Below, one piece after another: positions 50,282 through 59,110 of a DNA stretch of 64,000 nucleotides. The translations under genes and the position numbers were made by a program. Origin of the DNA: JAKEFM01 sp035695825 (GTDB lineage Bacteria > Planctomycetota > UBA1135 > JAKEFM01); the NCBI GenBank assembly GCA_035695825.1, contig DASRRH010000018.1, positions 124,001 through 188,000 on the forward strand, written 5' to 3'. Numbering within the stretch: position 1 is the stretch's first letter; every line of letters starts with the position of its first letter. The notes under the pieces were generated by a model. The model worked only from the letters and a program-made list of their open reading frames with translations. It was not told the DNA's origin and searched no databases.

Positions 50282-51394
50282 ATGCCGGAGCGCGTTCTTC
50301 TCAGCATCGGAACCAAGAAGGGTCTCTTCGTTGCCGAGGGGCCGAAGACCCGGCGCAGCTTCGCGCTGCGCGGTCCCTTCGGACAAGGGGTGGCCATCTA
50401 CTCGACGCTCCTCGACACGCGCGGCAAGCCACGCATCTACGCCTCGAGCTGCAACGCCTTCTTCGGCATGAAGATCCTGCGCTCGACCGATCTCGGGAGG
50501 AAGTTCGGGGAGACGAAGTCGGCTCCCGCCTTCCCCAAGGACGACGGGCGCGCGCTCGCCAACATCTGGTCGCTCGAGCCGGGCGACGACACGAAGGACC
50601 TCTGGTGCGGCGTCGAGCCGGCGGCGCTCTTCCGGAGCGGGGACGGCGGCGATTCCTGGGAGATGGTCCCGGGGATCAGCAACCACGAGCACGCCCGGAA
50701 GTGGCAACCCGGCAACGGCGGGCTCTGCCTGCACACGATCCTCCGCGACGGGAACCGGGTGCACGTCGGGATCTCGACGGGCGGCCACTACCTGAGCGAA
50801 GACGGCGGCGCCCGCTTCAAGGCCTCCAACAAGGGCGTCGGCGCCGGGTTCGCGCCCGACCCCTACCCCGAGTTCGGCCAGTGCGTGCACAAGATCGCCG
50901 GACACAAGGACGCACCGGGGAGGCTCTACATGCAGAATCACGGCGGCTGGGCGGAATGGGACGGGCCCGGGGGGCCGCGGCCCGACATCGGCGTGCTGCG
51001 CAGCGACGACCACGGCAAGACGTGGCGGTCGATCGCCAAGGGGCTGCCGTCCGACTTCGGCTTCCCGATCGTGGTGCACCCGCAGGACGCCGACACGGTC
51101 TACGTGATGCCGCTCGAGCCGACGACGCGCACCTGTCCGGGCGGCGCGCCTGCGGTGTGGCGCAGCGAGGACGGCGGCGGCTCGTGGGAGCGGCTCGCGC
51201 GCGGGCTGCCGAAGAAGGAGAGCTTCTTCACCGTCCAGCGCGACGCGATGGACATGGACGACCTCAAGTCGCCCGCGCTCTACTTCGGGACCACGACGGG
51301 TCAGCTCTGGATCGGGCGCGACGGCGGCGAGGAGTGGAGCTGCCTCTACGATTCGCTCCCGCCGATCCACTGCGTGAAGGTCGCGGTGGCGTGA
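50282..51394 (+). CDS. BNR-repeat sialidase/VPS10-like beta-propeller protein
   Basis: 370 residues with repeated Asp-box motifs: SGDGGDSWEMV, SEDGGARF, SDDHGKTW, SEDGGGSWERL and GRDGGEEWS. No signal peptide, so it is probably cytoplasmic or loosely bound. Arg triads of true sialidases are not identifiable; such proteins may be lectin-like or glycoside hydrolases. It forms a two-gene unit with the MoaD-like gene upstream (3-nt gap). ATG 50282. Confidence 0.8.
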   Translation: MPERVLLSIGTKKGLFVAEGPKTRRSFALRGPFGQGVAIYSTLLDTRGKPRIYASSCNAFFGMKILRSTDLGRKFGETKSAPAFPKDDGRALANIWSLEPGDDTKDLWCGVEPAALFRSGDGGDSWEMVPGISNHEHARKWQPGNGGLCLHTILRDGNRVHVGISTGGHYLSEDGGARFKASNKGVGAGFAPDPYPEFGQCVHKIAGHKDAPGRLYMQNHGGWAEWDGPGGPRPDIGVLRSDDHGKTWRSIAKGLPSDFGFPIVVHPQDADTVYVMPLEPTTRTCPGGAPAVWRSEDGGGSWERLARGLPKKESFFTVQRDAMDMDDLKSPALYFGTTTGQLWIGRDGGEEWSCLYDSLPPIHCVKVAVA

Positions 51395-51496
51395 GCGCGT
51401 AGAGCGCGCGGGCGGGCACGAGCCGCAACCCCCCGCCTCATTCCCCGGTCCGGCGAACGAATCCCAGGTCCTGTCGAAGGGGGACCTCGGCCCCCC

Positions 51497-53107
51497 TCAC
51501 CGACCCCTCTCCGCCGAGAGGTAGTGGGTCACGCGCGGCATCCCCCCCGGCAGGTACGAGCGGACTCTCTCCTCGAGCGGTCGATCGGCCATCGTGGACC
51601 GCTCGTGCTGGCGCAGGTGTTCCGCCCAGCTCTCGACCAGGAACGTCTCGAGGTACCGGCCCGGCTCCGCCGCGTCCGAGAAAAGGGCCCACGAGACGGC
51701 CCCGTCGCGACGACGGAGCCGACCGACGGCGCGCATCGCCGCCTCGAACTCCGGCGCCCGCGCGGGATCCGCGCGGTATTCGACGGTGACGAGGACCGGG
51801 CCGCGCTCGTCCTCGACCGACCCCGCGACGAGGGGCGTCGGCCAATGGCGGGAGGGGAGGAGCGCGCCCGGCTCGAACGTGGGGAGGGACCACCGGGAGG
51901 AAACGGCAACCGTCGCGAGGAGAGCGGCGGCGGCGCAGACCAGCGAGACCTGGATCGAGGTGCGTTCCGCGACCGCTCCCCAGATGGCGCTCCCGCCGGC
52001 CATCCCGCCGAAGAAGACGAGCCCGTAGAAGGAGAGGGCGCGCGCCCGCACCCACGAGGGGACCGCCGACTGGGCCGCGACATTAAAGGAGGTCATCAGC
52101 GCGAGCCACGGGACTCCCGCGACTCCGAGCACGATCAGGGCGGAGGCCATGCTTCGCACGAAGGCGAGGGCCGCGAGCGCGAGCGCGAGGAGGACCCCCG
52201 CGCCCAGGGCGATCGCCTCCGGAGGGGCGCGCTTCCGGATCCGCGGCAGGCCGGCCGCGCTCCCGATCGCCCCCGCGCCGAACGCCGCGAGGAGGAGGCC
52301 GTAGCGTGCGGAGTCGAGGCCGAGCCGCTGTCGCGCGAGGAGAGGCAGGGTCGCCCAGAGCGCGCTCCCGCAAAGGATGAAGAGGCCGCTCCGGACGAGG
52401 ACCGCGCGGAGGGCCGGGGCGTGACGCGCGTAGCGGACCCCGGCCCGCATGGCCGCCAACAGGCGCTCCGCGGGGAGCGGGCTCCCCCGAGGCGCGCGGC
52501 GCCAGCGGAGGAGAGCGCCGAGCAGTCCGAGGAAGGAGACCGCGTTCACGAGGAAGGCCGTGGCGCTGCCGGCGGTCGCGACGACGACCCCGCCGAGCGC
52601 GGGGCCCACCGCACGGGAGAGGTTGAAGCCGAGGCCGCCGAGGGCGACCGCCACCGGAACCTCTTTCACGGGAACGAGCTCGGGGACCATCGCCTGCCAA
52701 GCCGGGGCGGCGAGAGCCGCGCCGATCCCGAGGACGAAGGTGGCGCCGAGAAGCAGCCACGGACCGACGACCCCCGCCAGGGCGAGGCAGCCGATCCCGA
52801 GCGCGGCGAGGGCCATCCAGGCCTGCGCGAAGAGAAGCAGCCGTCGCTTGTCGAGGATGTCGGCGAGCGCCCCGGCCGGCAGGGAAAGGAGGAAGAAGGA
52901 GAGTCCGGTCGCCGCCGGAATGAGGCCGACCATGAGCGGCGAGGGGGTGAGGGAGGTCATGAGCCAGGCCGCCCCCACGTCGTGCACCCAGGACCCGAGG
53001 TTCGACCCGAGCGCGGCGAGCCAGAGCGACCGGAAGAGCGGCCGTCGCAGCGGGCTCCACGCTCCGGGAGGGACTGCGGCGGTCTCTCGTCCGTCGGGGA
53101 TCGTCAC
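51497..53107 (-). CDS. MFS exporter with C-terminal ABM domain
   Basis: 536 residues: about 12 membrane helices in the style of the transmembrane secretion effector/EntS family (WLAALGSNLGSWVHDVGAAWLMTSLT at the start, AAATGLSFFLLSLPAGALADILDKRRLLLFAQ) to about 410. An antibiotic-biosynthesis-monooxygenase-like domain follows (PVLVTVEYRADPARAPEFEAAMRAVGRLRRRDGAVSWALFSDAAEPGRYLETFLVESWAEH). It exports unknown small molecules. GTG 53107. It is the last gene of the isochorismatase/amidohydrolase/porin/MFS cluster. Confidence 0.88.
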   Translation of the reverse strand: MTIPDGRETAAVPPGAWSPLRRPLFRSLWLAALGSNLGSWVHDVGAAWLMTSLTPSPLMVGLIPAATGLSFFLLSLPAGALADILDKRRLLLFAQAWMALAALGIGCLALAGVVGPWLLLGATFVLGIGAALAAPAWQAMVPELVPVKEVPVAVALGGLGFNLSRAVGPALGGVVVATAGSATAFLVNAVSFLGLLGALLRWRRAPRGSPLPAERLLAAMRAGVRYARHAPALRAVLVRSGLFILCGSALWATLPLLARQRLGLDSARYGLLLAAFGAGAIGSAAGLPRIRKRAPPEAIALGAGVLLALALAALAFVRSMASALIVLGVAGVPWLALMTSFNVAAQSAVPSWVRARALSFYGLVFFGGMAGGSAIWGAVAERTSIQVSLVCAAAALLATVAVSSRWSLPTFEPGALLPSRHWPTPLVAGSVEDERGPVLVTVEYRADPARAPEFEAAMRAVGRLRRRDGAVSWALFSDAAEPGRYLETFLVESWAEHLRQHERSTMADRPLEERVRSYLPGGMPRVTHYLSAERGR

Positions 53108-53150
53108 GACTTGACTCTCTCGCCAGCGACCCTCGCGGGGTCTTCTCCCT

Positions 53151-54602
53151 TCAGAATCGGAACGTGAGCGTCACCGCCGCGTAGTCGACGTCCCGGCCGA
53201 GACCGACCTCGCGCAGGAACGGCCCGTCGAGGAAGTGGGCGTACGCCGAGCCTAGCGCGACGTGCCGGCCGAGCGACCACTCGAGGGTGAAGGAGATCTC
53301 GCTCCCGATCCGCCGCTCGCGCGCGCCGGCTCCGGATGCGAGAAGGTTCACGCCGTTGTCGTAGACGCCGTCGTCGAGGCTCTGGCGCCAATAGAAGGTC
53401 CAGCCCGCGTCGAGCGTGACCCGGTCGCAGGGGCGGAGCCGCACGGTCGGATGAAGGTCCCGGAGGTTCACCGGACCGACGATCCCCGTTTCCCCGAAGT
53501 ACTTCCCGCGGGGGAAGAGAGGGTTGAAGGTCTCGAGGTCGGAGTCGCCCGGGTCGCGGTCGCCGCTCTGGACGTTCGCCTTGAGCCCGAGGCGCGGCGA
53601 GAGGGGAAGGTCGCGAAGGGTGAGGCCGGAGTCCGACGCGAGGGTCCAGGCCCGGATCTCGCCCCGCCCGAACTCGCCCCATTGGAAGACCGCCTCGAAG
53701 TTGTAGTCGAAGCTCGAATCCTTCCCGAAGACGCGCGTCCCGATCGAGTGCCGGAGCTCGTCCCCGGTCCCCTGGGCGAAGGTCGCGTCGTGCCGGTCGA
53801 GCCCGAGGTAGTAGAGGTCGGCGTCCAAGCCCGCGAGGACCCGTCCCGTCGAGTAGAAGCCCCAGAACGATTCCTCTTCGACCGACGCGTCGTCGAAGAT
53901 GCCGGGATCGGTCTCCACGGGCTTCGCGACGAAGGCGTCGGCCCGCCACGGGCCGCGCTCGAGGATCGCGCGCGCCGCGTCGAAGCTTCGCCGGACGTTC
54001 GGGCCGTCGCGGACCGAGACGAGCCTCTGCGATCCGTAGGCGAGCTCCTGCCGGCCCGTCCGGAGCGTGAGTCGGCCCTGCTCGAGGGGGACGGCGAGAT
54101 CGAAGAAGGCCTGATGCAGGTCGAGCGCATCCTTGTCGGTCGGCCCCGGCCCCCCCGCGCGGTCGGAGACGAGGTTGCTCTTGAGCTGGGCGAAGAGGCG
54201 AAAGGGCTCACCGAGGTGGAGGTCGGCGTGGAGCATGGTCCGCTGGAGGAGGTAGCCGTCGCGGTCCTGCGGCGCGGCGGCGAAGTCCAAGTTGCGGTAG
54301 TGCTCGTAGCGCTCCCGGACGTCGCCCCCGATCGAGAGGAACCGATCGTCGCGGCCCAGGCGCATGTACTTGAGCGGGTCGAACGGGTCGGTGCGGCGAT
54401 CGGGGTCGGCGAGATAGCCGTAGTCCTCCTCGTAGCGGAGGACCTCGTAGCGTGGCGGGACCGACGCGGCCGGCCTCGTTTCCTGGGCCCGGATCGGCGC
54501 GAGGAGCGCGAGGGGGCCGAGCAGCCAGGACGTGGCCGCGAACGCGCGCGAGTTATCCCTTCGGGGGGGACGATCCCCTCCCCACGGCCAGCCGGGCGCC
54601 AT
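53151..54602 (-). CDS. AlgE-like outer-membrane porin (alginate export family)
   Basis: 483 residues with signal peptide (SWLLGPLALLAPIRAQ). The chain is beta-rich with paired aromatic ends, e.g. LHLGEPFRLFAQLKSNLVSD, LTLRTGRQELAYGSQRLVSVRD and RADAFVAKP, ending in YAAVTLTFRF, the C-terminal Phe of outer-membrane barrels. This is the alginate export family (Alginate_exp); such barrels pass anionic or small substrates. ATG 54602. Confidence 0.85.
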   Translation of the reverse strand: MAPGWPWGGDRPPRRDNSRAFAATSWLLGPLALLAPIRAQETRPAASVPPRYEVLRYEEDYGYLADPDRRTDPFDPLKYMRLGRDDRFLSIGGDVRERYEHYRNLDFAAAPQDRDGYLLQRTMLHADLHLGEPFRLFAQLKSNLVSDRAGGPGPTDKDALDLHQAFFDLAVPLEQGRLTLRTGRQELAYGSQRLVSVRDGPNVRRSFDAARAILERGPWRADAFVAKPVETDPGIFDDASVEEESFWGFYSTGRVLAGLDADLYYLGLDRHDATFAQGTGDELRHSIGTRVFGKDSSFDYNFEAVFQWGEFGRGEIRAWTLASDSGLTLRDLPLSPRLGLKANVQSGDRDPGDSDLETFNPLFPRGKYFGETGIVGPVNLRDLHPTVRLRPCDRVTLDAGWTFYWRQSLDDGVYDNGVNLLASGAGARERRIGSEISFTLEWSLGRHVALGSAYAHFLDGPFLREVGLGRDVDYAAVTLTFRF

Positions 54603-54620
54603 GAGCCTTGACGCCCGCGC

Positions 54621-56591
54621 TCACAGCGCGAAGCACGCGCAGCCGGTGGCTCCCCAGAGCGGCGTCGAGCGGTCGACGAGAGCGCGCGCGGCCTCGCCGA
54701 GCCGGTGGAGGAAACCCGCATCACCGGCTCGAGCGGCGCCGGAAGCGGACGCCCTGCCCACGGGCTTGCGACGGGCGTAGCCACCGTACGCGGCGACGGG
54801 CGACCAGCCCGGGCTCACGGGAAGCGGCGGCGGCGCGAGAGGCTCGAACTCCGCGGCGGCGTGGACGACCCTCCCGCCGACGATCGTGAGGACCGACTCG
54901 ATGCGCGGGATCTCGTCCTCCGGGACGGAGAAGTAGTCGGCGGAGAGCGCGGCGATGTCGGCGAGCCGGCCCGGCGCGATCGAGCCCTTCTTCTCCTGCT
55001 CGCCCGAGAACCAGGCGCTCCCGGCGGAGTAGCGACGGAGCGCCTCTGTCCGCTCGAGACGGTTCGACTCGGGGTAAAGCCGGGTCCCGCCGACCGTGTT
55101 CCCCGTGACGAGCCAGTGGAGCGCGACCCAGGGGTTGTAGGTTGCGACGCGCGTCCCGTCCGTGCCCGCGCCGACGGGGATCCCGGCCGCGAGCATTCTC
55201 CGGATCGGCGGAGCGGCCTCGGCCGCCTTCGCGCCGTAGCGGTCGACGAAGTATTCCCCCTGGAAAGCCATGCGGTGCTGAACGGCGATCCCTCCGCCGA
55301 GCGCGGCGACGCGGTCGAGGTTCCTCGGCGAGATCGTCTCCGCGTGGTCGAAGAACCACCGAAGCCCGTCGAACGGGACCTCGCGATTCACCCCCTCGAA
55401 GACATCGAGGAATCGCGAGATCGACTCGTCGTACGTCGCGTGGAGGCGGAACGGCCAGCGGCTCCGGACGAGGTGATGCACGACGGCCGCCAGGTCGCCC
55501 TCGAGCGTCGAGGGGAGCGTCGGGCGCGGCTCGAGGAAGTCCTCGAAGTCCGCGGCGGAGAAGACGAGCATCTCGCCGGCGCCGTTCATCCGGTAGAAGT
55601 CGTCCCCCTCCCCGGGCCGCGTCATCTTCGACCATCGCTCGAAGTCCTGGAGCTCCTCCTTCGGGCGCTGCGTGAAGAGGTTGTAGGCGATCCGGACGGT
55701 GAGCTCGCCGCGCCGGTGCAGCTCGGAGATCACCTCGTAGTCCTCGGGGTAGTTCTGGAAGCCCCCCCCCGCGTCGATGACGCTCGTGATCCCGAAGCGG
55801 TTGAGCTCCCGCAGGAAATGGCGGCTCGAGTTGACCTGGTCCTCCCGGCCGAGCCGGGGACCGAGCGCGAGCGTCTTGTAGAGGATCAGCGCGTTCGGCT
55901 TCGCGATCAGGAGCCCGGTCGGGTTCCCGTTCCCGTCGAGCTCGATCGTCCCGGCGGGCGGCGCAGGGGTGTCCTTCGTGTAGCCGAGCGCGCGGAGCGC
56001 GGCCCCGTTGAGCAGGGCGCGGTCGTAGAGGTGGAGGACGAAGACCGGGACGTCGGGCGAGACCGCGTTGATCTCCTCGAGGGTCGGCATCCGGCGCTCG
56101 GCGAACTGGAACTCCGACCACCCACCGACCACCCGGACCCACTGGGGAGCAGGGGTCCGCGCCGCCTGTTCCTTCAGCATCCGAAGCGCGTCCGCAAGCG
56201 ACGGGACGCCGTCCCAGCGCAGCTCCAGGTTGTAGTTGAGTCCCCCTCGAATGACGTGCAGGTGCGAGTCGTCGAGTCCCGGGACGACGGAGCGACCCCG
56301 AAGGTCGATCGTCCTCGTCCCCGTCCCGCGCAAGCGGAGGATTTCGTCGTCGGATCCGACCGCGACGAACCGATCTCGTCGGACGGCGGCGGCCGTCGCC
56401 GACGGTCGGGCGGGATCGAGGGTCGCGATTCTTCCGCCGTGAAGGATCAGGTCGGGCTCGGGCGCGTGGGCGGCCTCCACCGGTCGCGCGGCACGTTCCT
56501 TTTTCGGCATCGCGCATCCTCCCAGGGCTGCGGAGAGCGAGGCGGTGGCGCCGATCCTCAGGACGTCTCGCCGAGTGGCCGTGTGTTCCAC
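54621..56591 (-). CDS. Tat-exported lipoprotein amidohydrolase (YtcJ-like)
   Basis: 656 residues. GTG 56591 has GGGAGGG 5 nt upstream and gives TRRDVLRIGATASLSAALGGC, a twin-arginine signal with lipobox LGGC. The catalytic part has VVPGLDDSHLHV, LHLYDRALLNGAALRALGY, a variant HATYDESISR and FFDHAETISPRNL, then GIPVGAGTDGTRVATYNPW, the amidohydrolase-3 arrangement. Substrate unknown; homologs cleave amides or are metal-dependent hydrolases. The C-terminal about 50 residues are low-complexity with two Cys. Confidence 0.88.
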   Translation of the reverse strand: MEHTATRRDVLRIGATASLSAALGGCAMPKKERAARPVEAAHAPEPDLILHGGRIATLDPARPSATAAAVRRDRFVAVGSDDEILRLRGTGTRTIDLRGRSVVPGLDDSHLHVIRGGLNYNLELRWDGVPSLADALRMLKEQAARTPAPQWVRVVGGWSEFQFAERRMPTLEEINAVSPDVPVFVLHLYDRALLNGAALRALGYTKDTPAPPAGTIELDGNGNPTGLLIAKPNALILYKTLALGPRLGREDQVNSSRHFLRELNRFGITSVIDAGGGFQNYPEDYEVISELHRRGELTVRIAYNLFTQRPKEELQDFERWSKMTRPGEGDDFYRMNGAGEMLVFSAADFEDFLEPRPTLPSTLEGDLAAVVHHLVRSRWPFRLHATYDESISRFLDVFEGVNREVPFDGLRWFFDHAETISPRNLDRVAALGGGIAVQHRMAFQGEYFVDRYGAKAAEAAPPIRRMLAAGIPVGAGTDGTRVATYNPWVALHWLVTGNTVGGTRLYPESNRLERTEALRRYSAGSAWFSGEQEKKGSIAPGRLADIAALSADYFSVPEDEIPRIESVLTIVGGRVVHAAAEFEPLAPPPLPVSPGWSPVAAYGGYARRKPVGRASASGAARAGDAGFLHRLGEAARALVDRSTPLWGATGCACFAL

Positions 56592-56757
56592 CGAACCCTC
56601 CCGGAGGCGTCGAGCATTCGCCGGAGATCCGGATCGCGGCGCTGCGCGAGCCTCGACGCCGTCCTCGCAACGCACCGACTCGAGTTCTCGCGGCCCGGAG
56701 GCGGGGGCTCCCGCGCTTTCATGCGTGGGAGGCCACCCCCGAGCCGAGGGGGAAGAT

Positions 56758-56779
56758 CCCGCGCGCGACAGCGCGCGGG
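56758..56779 (-). terminator. terminator after the isochorismatase gene
   Basis: A perfect 9-bp stem (56758-56766 with 56771-56779) and loop GACA, 15 nt past the isochorismatase stop at 56794. Confidence 0.6.
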
Positions 56780-56793
56780 CACGCCTCCGGAGC

Positions 56794-57570
56794 CTACCGC
56801 CTTCCGCTGCTCTCCGACGCCTTGGCGCTCCCTTCGTGAGCGCCGAACATCTCGTTCGCGTAGAGGACGCCGAGGCCGTAGGCGCCGGAGTGCCTCTTCA
56901 CGACCGCGAGGACCGGCTCGTACGTCTCCTGGCGGGCCCAGTCGCGCTGCCACTCGAGCATCACCTGCTGCCAGGTCACGGGGATGGCCCCTGCCTGCGT
57001 CATCCGCTGGATCGCCATCGCGTGGGCTTCCGGCGTCGTACCCCCCGAGGCGTCCGTGACGGCGTAGACCTGGTAGCCCTCCCGGAGCATGTCGATCGTC
57101 GGCATGGTCAGGCACACCTCCGTCCAGAGCGCCGCGGCGACGATCTTCTTCCGGCCCGTCGCTTCGACCCCCTTCCGGAAGGCGGGGTCGTCCCACGCGT
57201 TCATGCTCGTGCGGTCGATCGGCTTGAGGTCGGGGAAGACCGCCTGGATCTCCGGGATCAGCGGGCCGCTGAACGACTTCGAGGCGACCGTCGTGAGCAC
57301 GGTCGGCACGCGGAAGACCTTCGCCGCCTCCGCGAGGCCGACCACGTTGTTCTGGAGGACCGCCCGGTCGTGCGACTGCACGCCGAAGAACATCTGCGGC
57401 TGGTGGTCGATGAGGACGAGGGCGCAGTTCTGCGGGGTGAGGAGCTCGAGCGGGGCGGGCGACGCGACCGACGGATCCGCCCCGGCGGGCTCCATCGCAC
57501 TCACGGCGAGGAGCGCGCATCCTGCGAGAAGGGCACCGACGGGGACGAACTTGCCGAGCGCTGCGTTCAT
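56794..57570 (-). CDS. exported isochorismatase-family hydrolase (YcaC-like)
   Basis: 258 residues. Signal peptide from ATG 57570 (VGALLAGCALLAVSAM; LLAGC may be a lipobox). The catalytic Asp lies in ALVLIDHQPQMFFGV, and the conserved Cys in ALWTEVCLTMPTIDML, with a Lys/Arg-type partner. The YcaC group hydrolyses isochorismate-like or amide substrates. It is the most upstream gene of the cluster. The 57571-57982 stretch upstream contains the 31-bp repeats. Confidence 0.88.
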   Translation of the reverse strand: MNAALGKFVPVGALLAGCALLAVSAMEPAGADPSVASPAPLELLTPQNCALVLIDHQPQMFFGVQSHDRAVLQNNVVGLAEAAKVFRVPTVLTTVASKSFSGPLIPEIQAVFPDLKPIDRTSMNAWDDPAFRKGVEATGRKKIVAAALWTEVCLTMPTIDMLREGYQVYAVTDASGGTTPEAHAMAIQRMTQAGAIPVTWQQVMLEWQRDWARQETYEPVLAVVKRHSGAYGLGVLYANEMFGAHEGSAKASESSGRR

Positions 57571-57842
57571 GGGCGTACCTCCTGAACTTCTGCGTAGGCG
57601 TGCACGAGATTCCGTGGTTCGAGGGGACCGTCCCTCCGGACGAGTCAGGCGATCCGGGTGCTAGACTCCCGCGATCTCCACCGCAAGAACGCACAGGCTC
57701 GCTGCGAGGTAACCCACGGGATAACCGGAGTCGGCTGCCGGGGCCCGTCGCGGGACGCGGGAACCAGGACCGGACTCCCGTCCGTCGGGTGTTGCGTCCC
57801 AAGGGGCCGTCTTCACGGGACTTCGGGCTTGGCGGTTCGACG

Positions 57843-57935
57843 TCGCACGAACAACCACCGTGGAGGTTCCGCATCGCACGAACCACCACGGTGGTGGTCG
57901 CGCGTCGGACGAAGGACCGCCGTCGCCGTTCCGAC
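57843..57935. repeat. 31-bp tandem repeat, three copies
   Basis: Three units starting at 57843, 57874 and 57905 are exactly 31 bp apart. They begin TCGCACGAAC, TCGCACGAAC and TCGGACGAAG. Units 1 and 2 match at 25 of 31 positions. The second carries an 8-bp palindrome at 57882-57898 (ACCACCAC, one centre base, GTGGTGGT). A weaker half-unit may lie before 57843. Since 31 is not a multiple of 3, it is not coding. It occupies the intergenic region upstream of the AI-2E gene (57571-57982, 412 nt without a gene). Confidence 0.7.
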
Positions 57936-57982
57936 CGAGGACGCTTGTATCGAGGGGGGCCCTCCGCGATCCTCCCGCCCCC

Positions 57983-59110
57983 GTGATCGACGAGCCCACC
58001 ATCCTCGGGCCGCCCCCCTCCGCCCGCCCCTTCGATCCCTGGGCGCTCATCCGACGGGCGCTCATCTGGGCGGTCTTCCTCGGGATCCTCTACCTCCTCC
58101 GCGCCTTCTTCCCGATCCTCCTCCTCACCTTCGTCTTCTCCTACCCCGCAGGCCGGGCCCTGACCGGGCTGCGGCGCAGGTTCCCGAGGGCCCCCCGACG
58201 GCCGCTCGTCGCCGTCGTCTTCCTCGGGGGGATCGCGGGGCTGGTCGGCCTCGGGTTCGCCCTCGGGCCCCACATTCGGGAGGAGGAGGAGACCTTCACG
58301 ACGAGGTTCCCGGTGATGAAGGAGAGCCTCGCGCGGTGGATCGAGTCGACGAAGGCGGAGCACCCGAATATCTTCAAGCTGATCGAGCCCCTCAAGGGGA
58401 AGCCGCTCGCGGATCAGGTCCGGGAGTTCAGCCTGCAGCAGCTCCGCGAGCGAGCGGCGGAGGGGGAGGAGCCGTTCATCGGGGGGCTCGGCACCCTCGT
58501 CGACGTCGCGGAGCTTGCCTTCAAGATCGTGAGCACGCTCCTCCTCTCCCTGATCTTCTCCTTCCTGATCGTCCTCGACCTGCCGCGGCTGCGCGAGGAG
58601 GTCGAGGCGATCCGCGCCTCGCGGATCGGCTGGCTCTACGAGGAGGTCCGCGGGACGGTCGTCGACTTCGGGGCGACGCTCGGCCGGACGCTCGAGTCGC
58701 AGGCCGTCATCGCCCTCGTGAACACGCTCCTCACCTTCCTCGGCCTCTCCTTCCTCGGGGTCCCGTCGAAGTTCCTCCTCTCGATGATCGTCTTCCTCTG
58801 CTCCTTCATCCCCGTCCTCGGGGTCTTCATCTCGACGACGCCGATCGGGCTCATCGCGCTCTCGACGGGGGGCTTCACCCTCCTCCTCGAGTGCGTCGCG
58901 ATGGTGACGCTCATCCACATCATCGAGGCCTACGTCCTCAACCCGCGCATCACGGGCTCCTTCGTCCACCTGAACCCCGTCTTCGTCCTCGCCGTGCTCT
59001 TCATCGGGGAGCACCTCTTCGGGGTCTGGGGGCTCATCCTCGGCGTCCCGGTCGCGGTGACGCTGCTCCGCAAGACCCGGGCGATCGTGCGCGCCCCGGT
59101 CCCCGCCTGA
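57983..59110 (+). CDS. AI-2E family transporter
   Basis: 375 residues from GTG 57983. Eight membrane segments with a central hydrophilic stretch (about 90-180) and the family blocks PVLGVFISTTPIGLIALSTGGF and NPRITGSFVHLNPVFVLAVLFIGEHLFGVWGLILGVPV. The family includes TqsA/YdgG; many members are Na+/H+ antiporters or exporters of unknown substrate. Its end overlaps a convergent lipoprotein gene by 77 nt. Upstream sits the 31-bp repeat. Confidence 0.85.
   Translation: MIDEPTILGPPPSARPFDPWALIRRALIWAVFLGILYLLRAFFPILLLTFVFSYPAGRALTGLRRRFPRAPRRPLVAVVFLGGIAGLVGLGFALGPHIREEEETFTTRFPVMKESLARWIESTKAEHPNIFKLIEPLKGKPLADQVREFSLQQLRERAAEGEEPFIGGLGTLVDVAELAFKIVSTLLLSLIFSFLIVLDLPRLREEVEAIRASRIGWLYEEVRGTVVDFGATLGRTLESQAVIALVNTLLTFLGLSFLGVPSKFLLSMIVFLCSFIPVLGVFISTTPIGLIALSTGGFTLLLECVAMVTLIHIIEAYVLNPRITGSFVHLNPVFVLAVLFIGEHLFGVWGLILGVPVAVTLLRKTRAIVRAPVPA

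Noticed and set aside
49725..57570. Genomic island inserted at tRNA-Arg
   Set aside because: No integrase and no second copy of the tRNA 3' end were noticed downstream, and the genes have the same base bias as the rest.
57843..57935. CRISPR array
   Set aside because: Units are contiguous at 31 bp with no unique spacers between repeats and no cas genes near.
59034..59110. Error in the overlap between AI-2E and the lipoprotein
   Set aside because: A 77-nt convergent overlap is tolerated; the lipoprotein tail is low-complexity, so its true end could differ but the AI-2E end is conserved.
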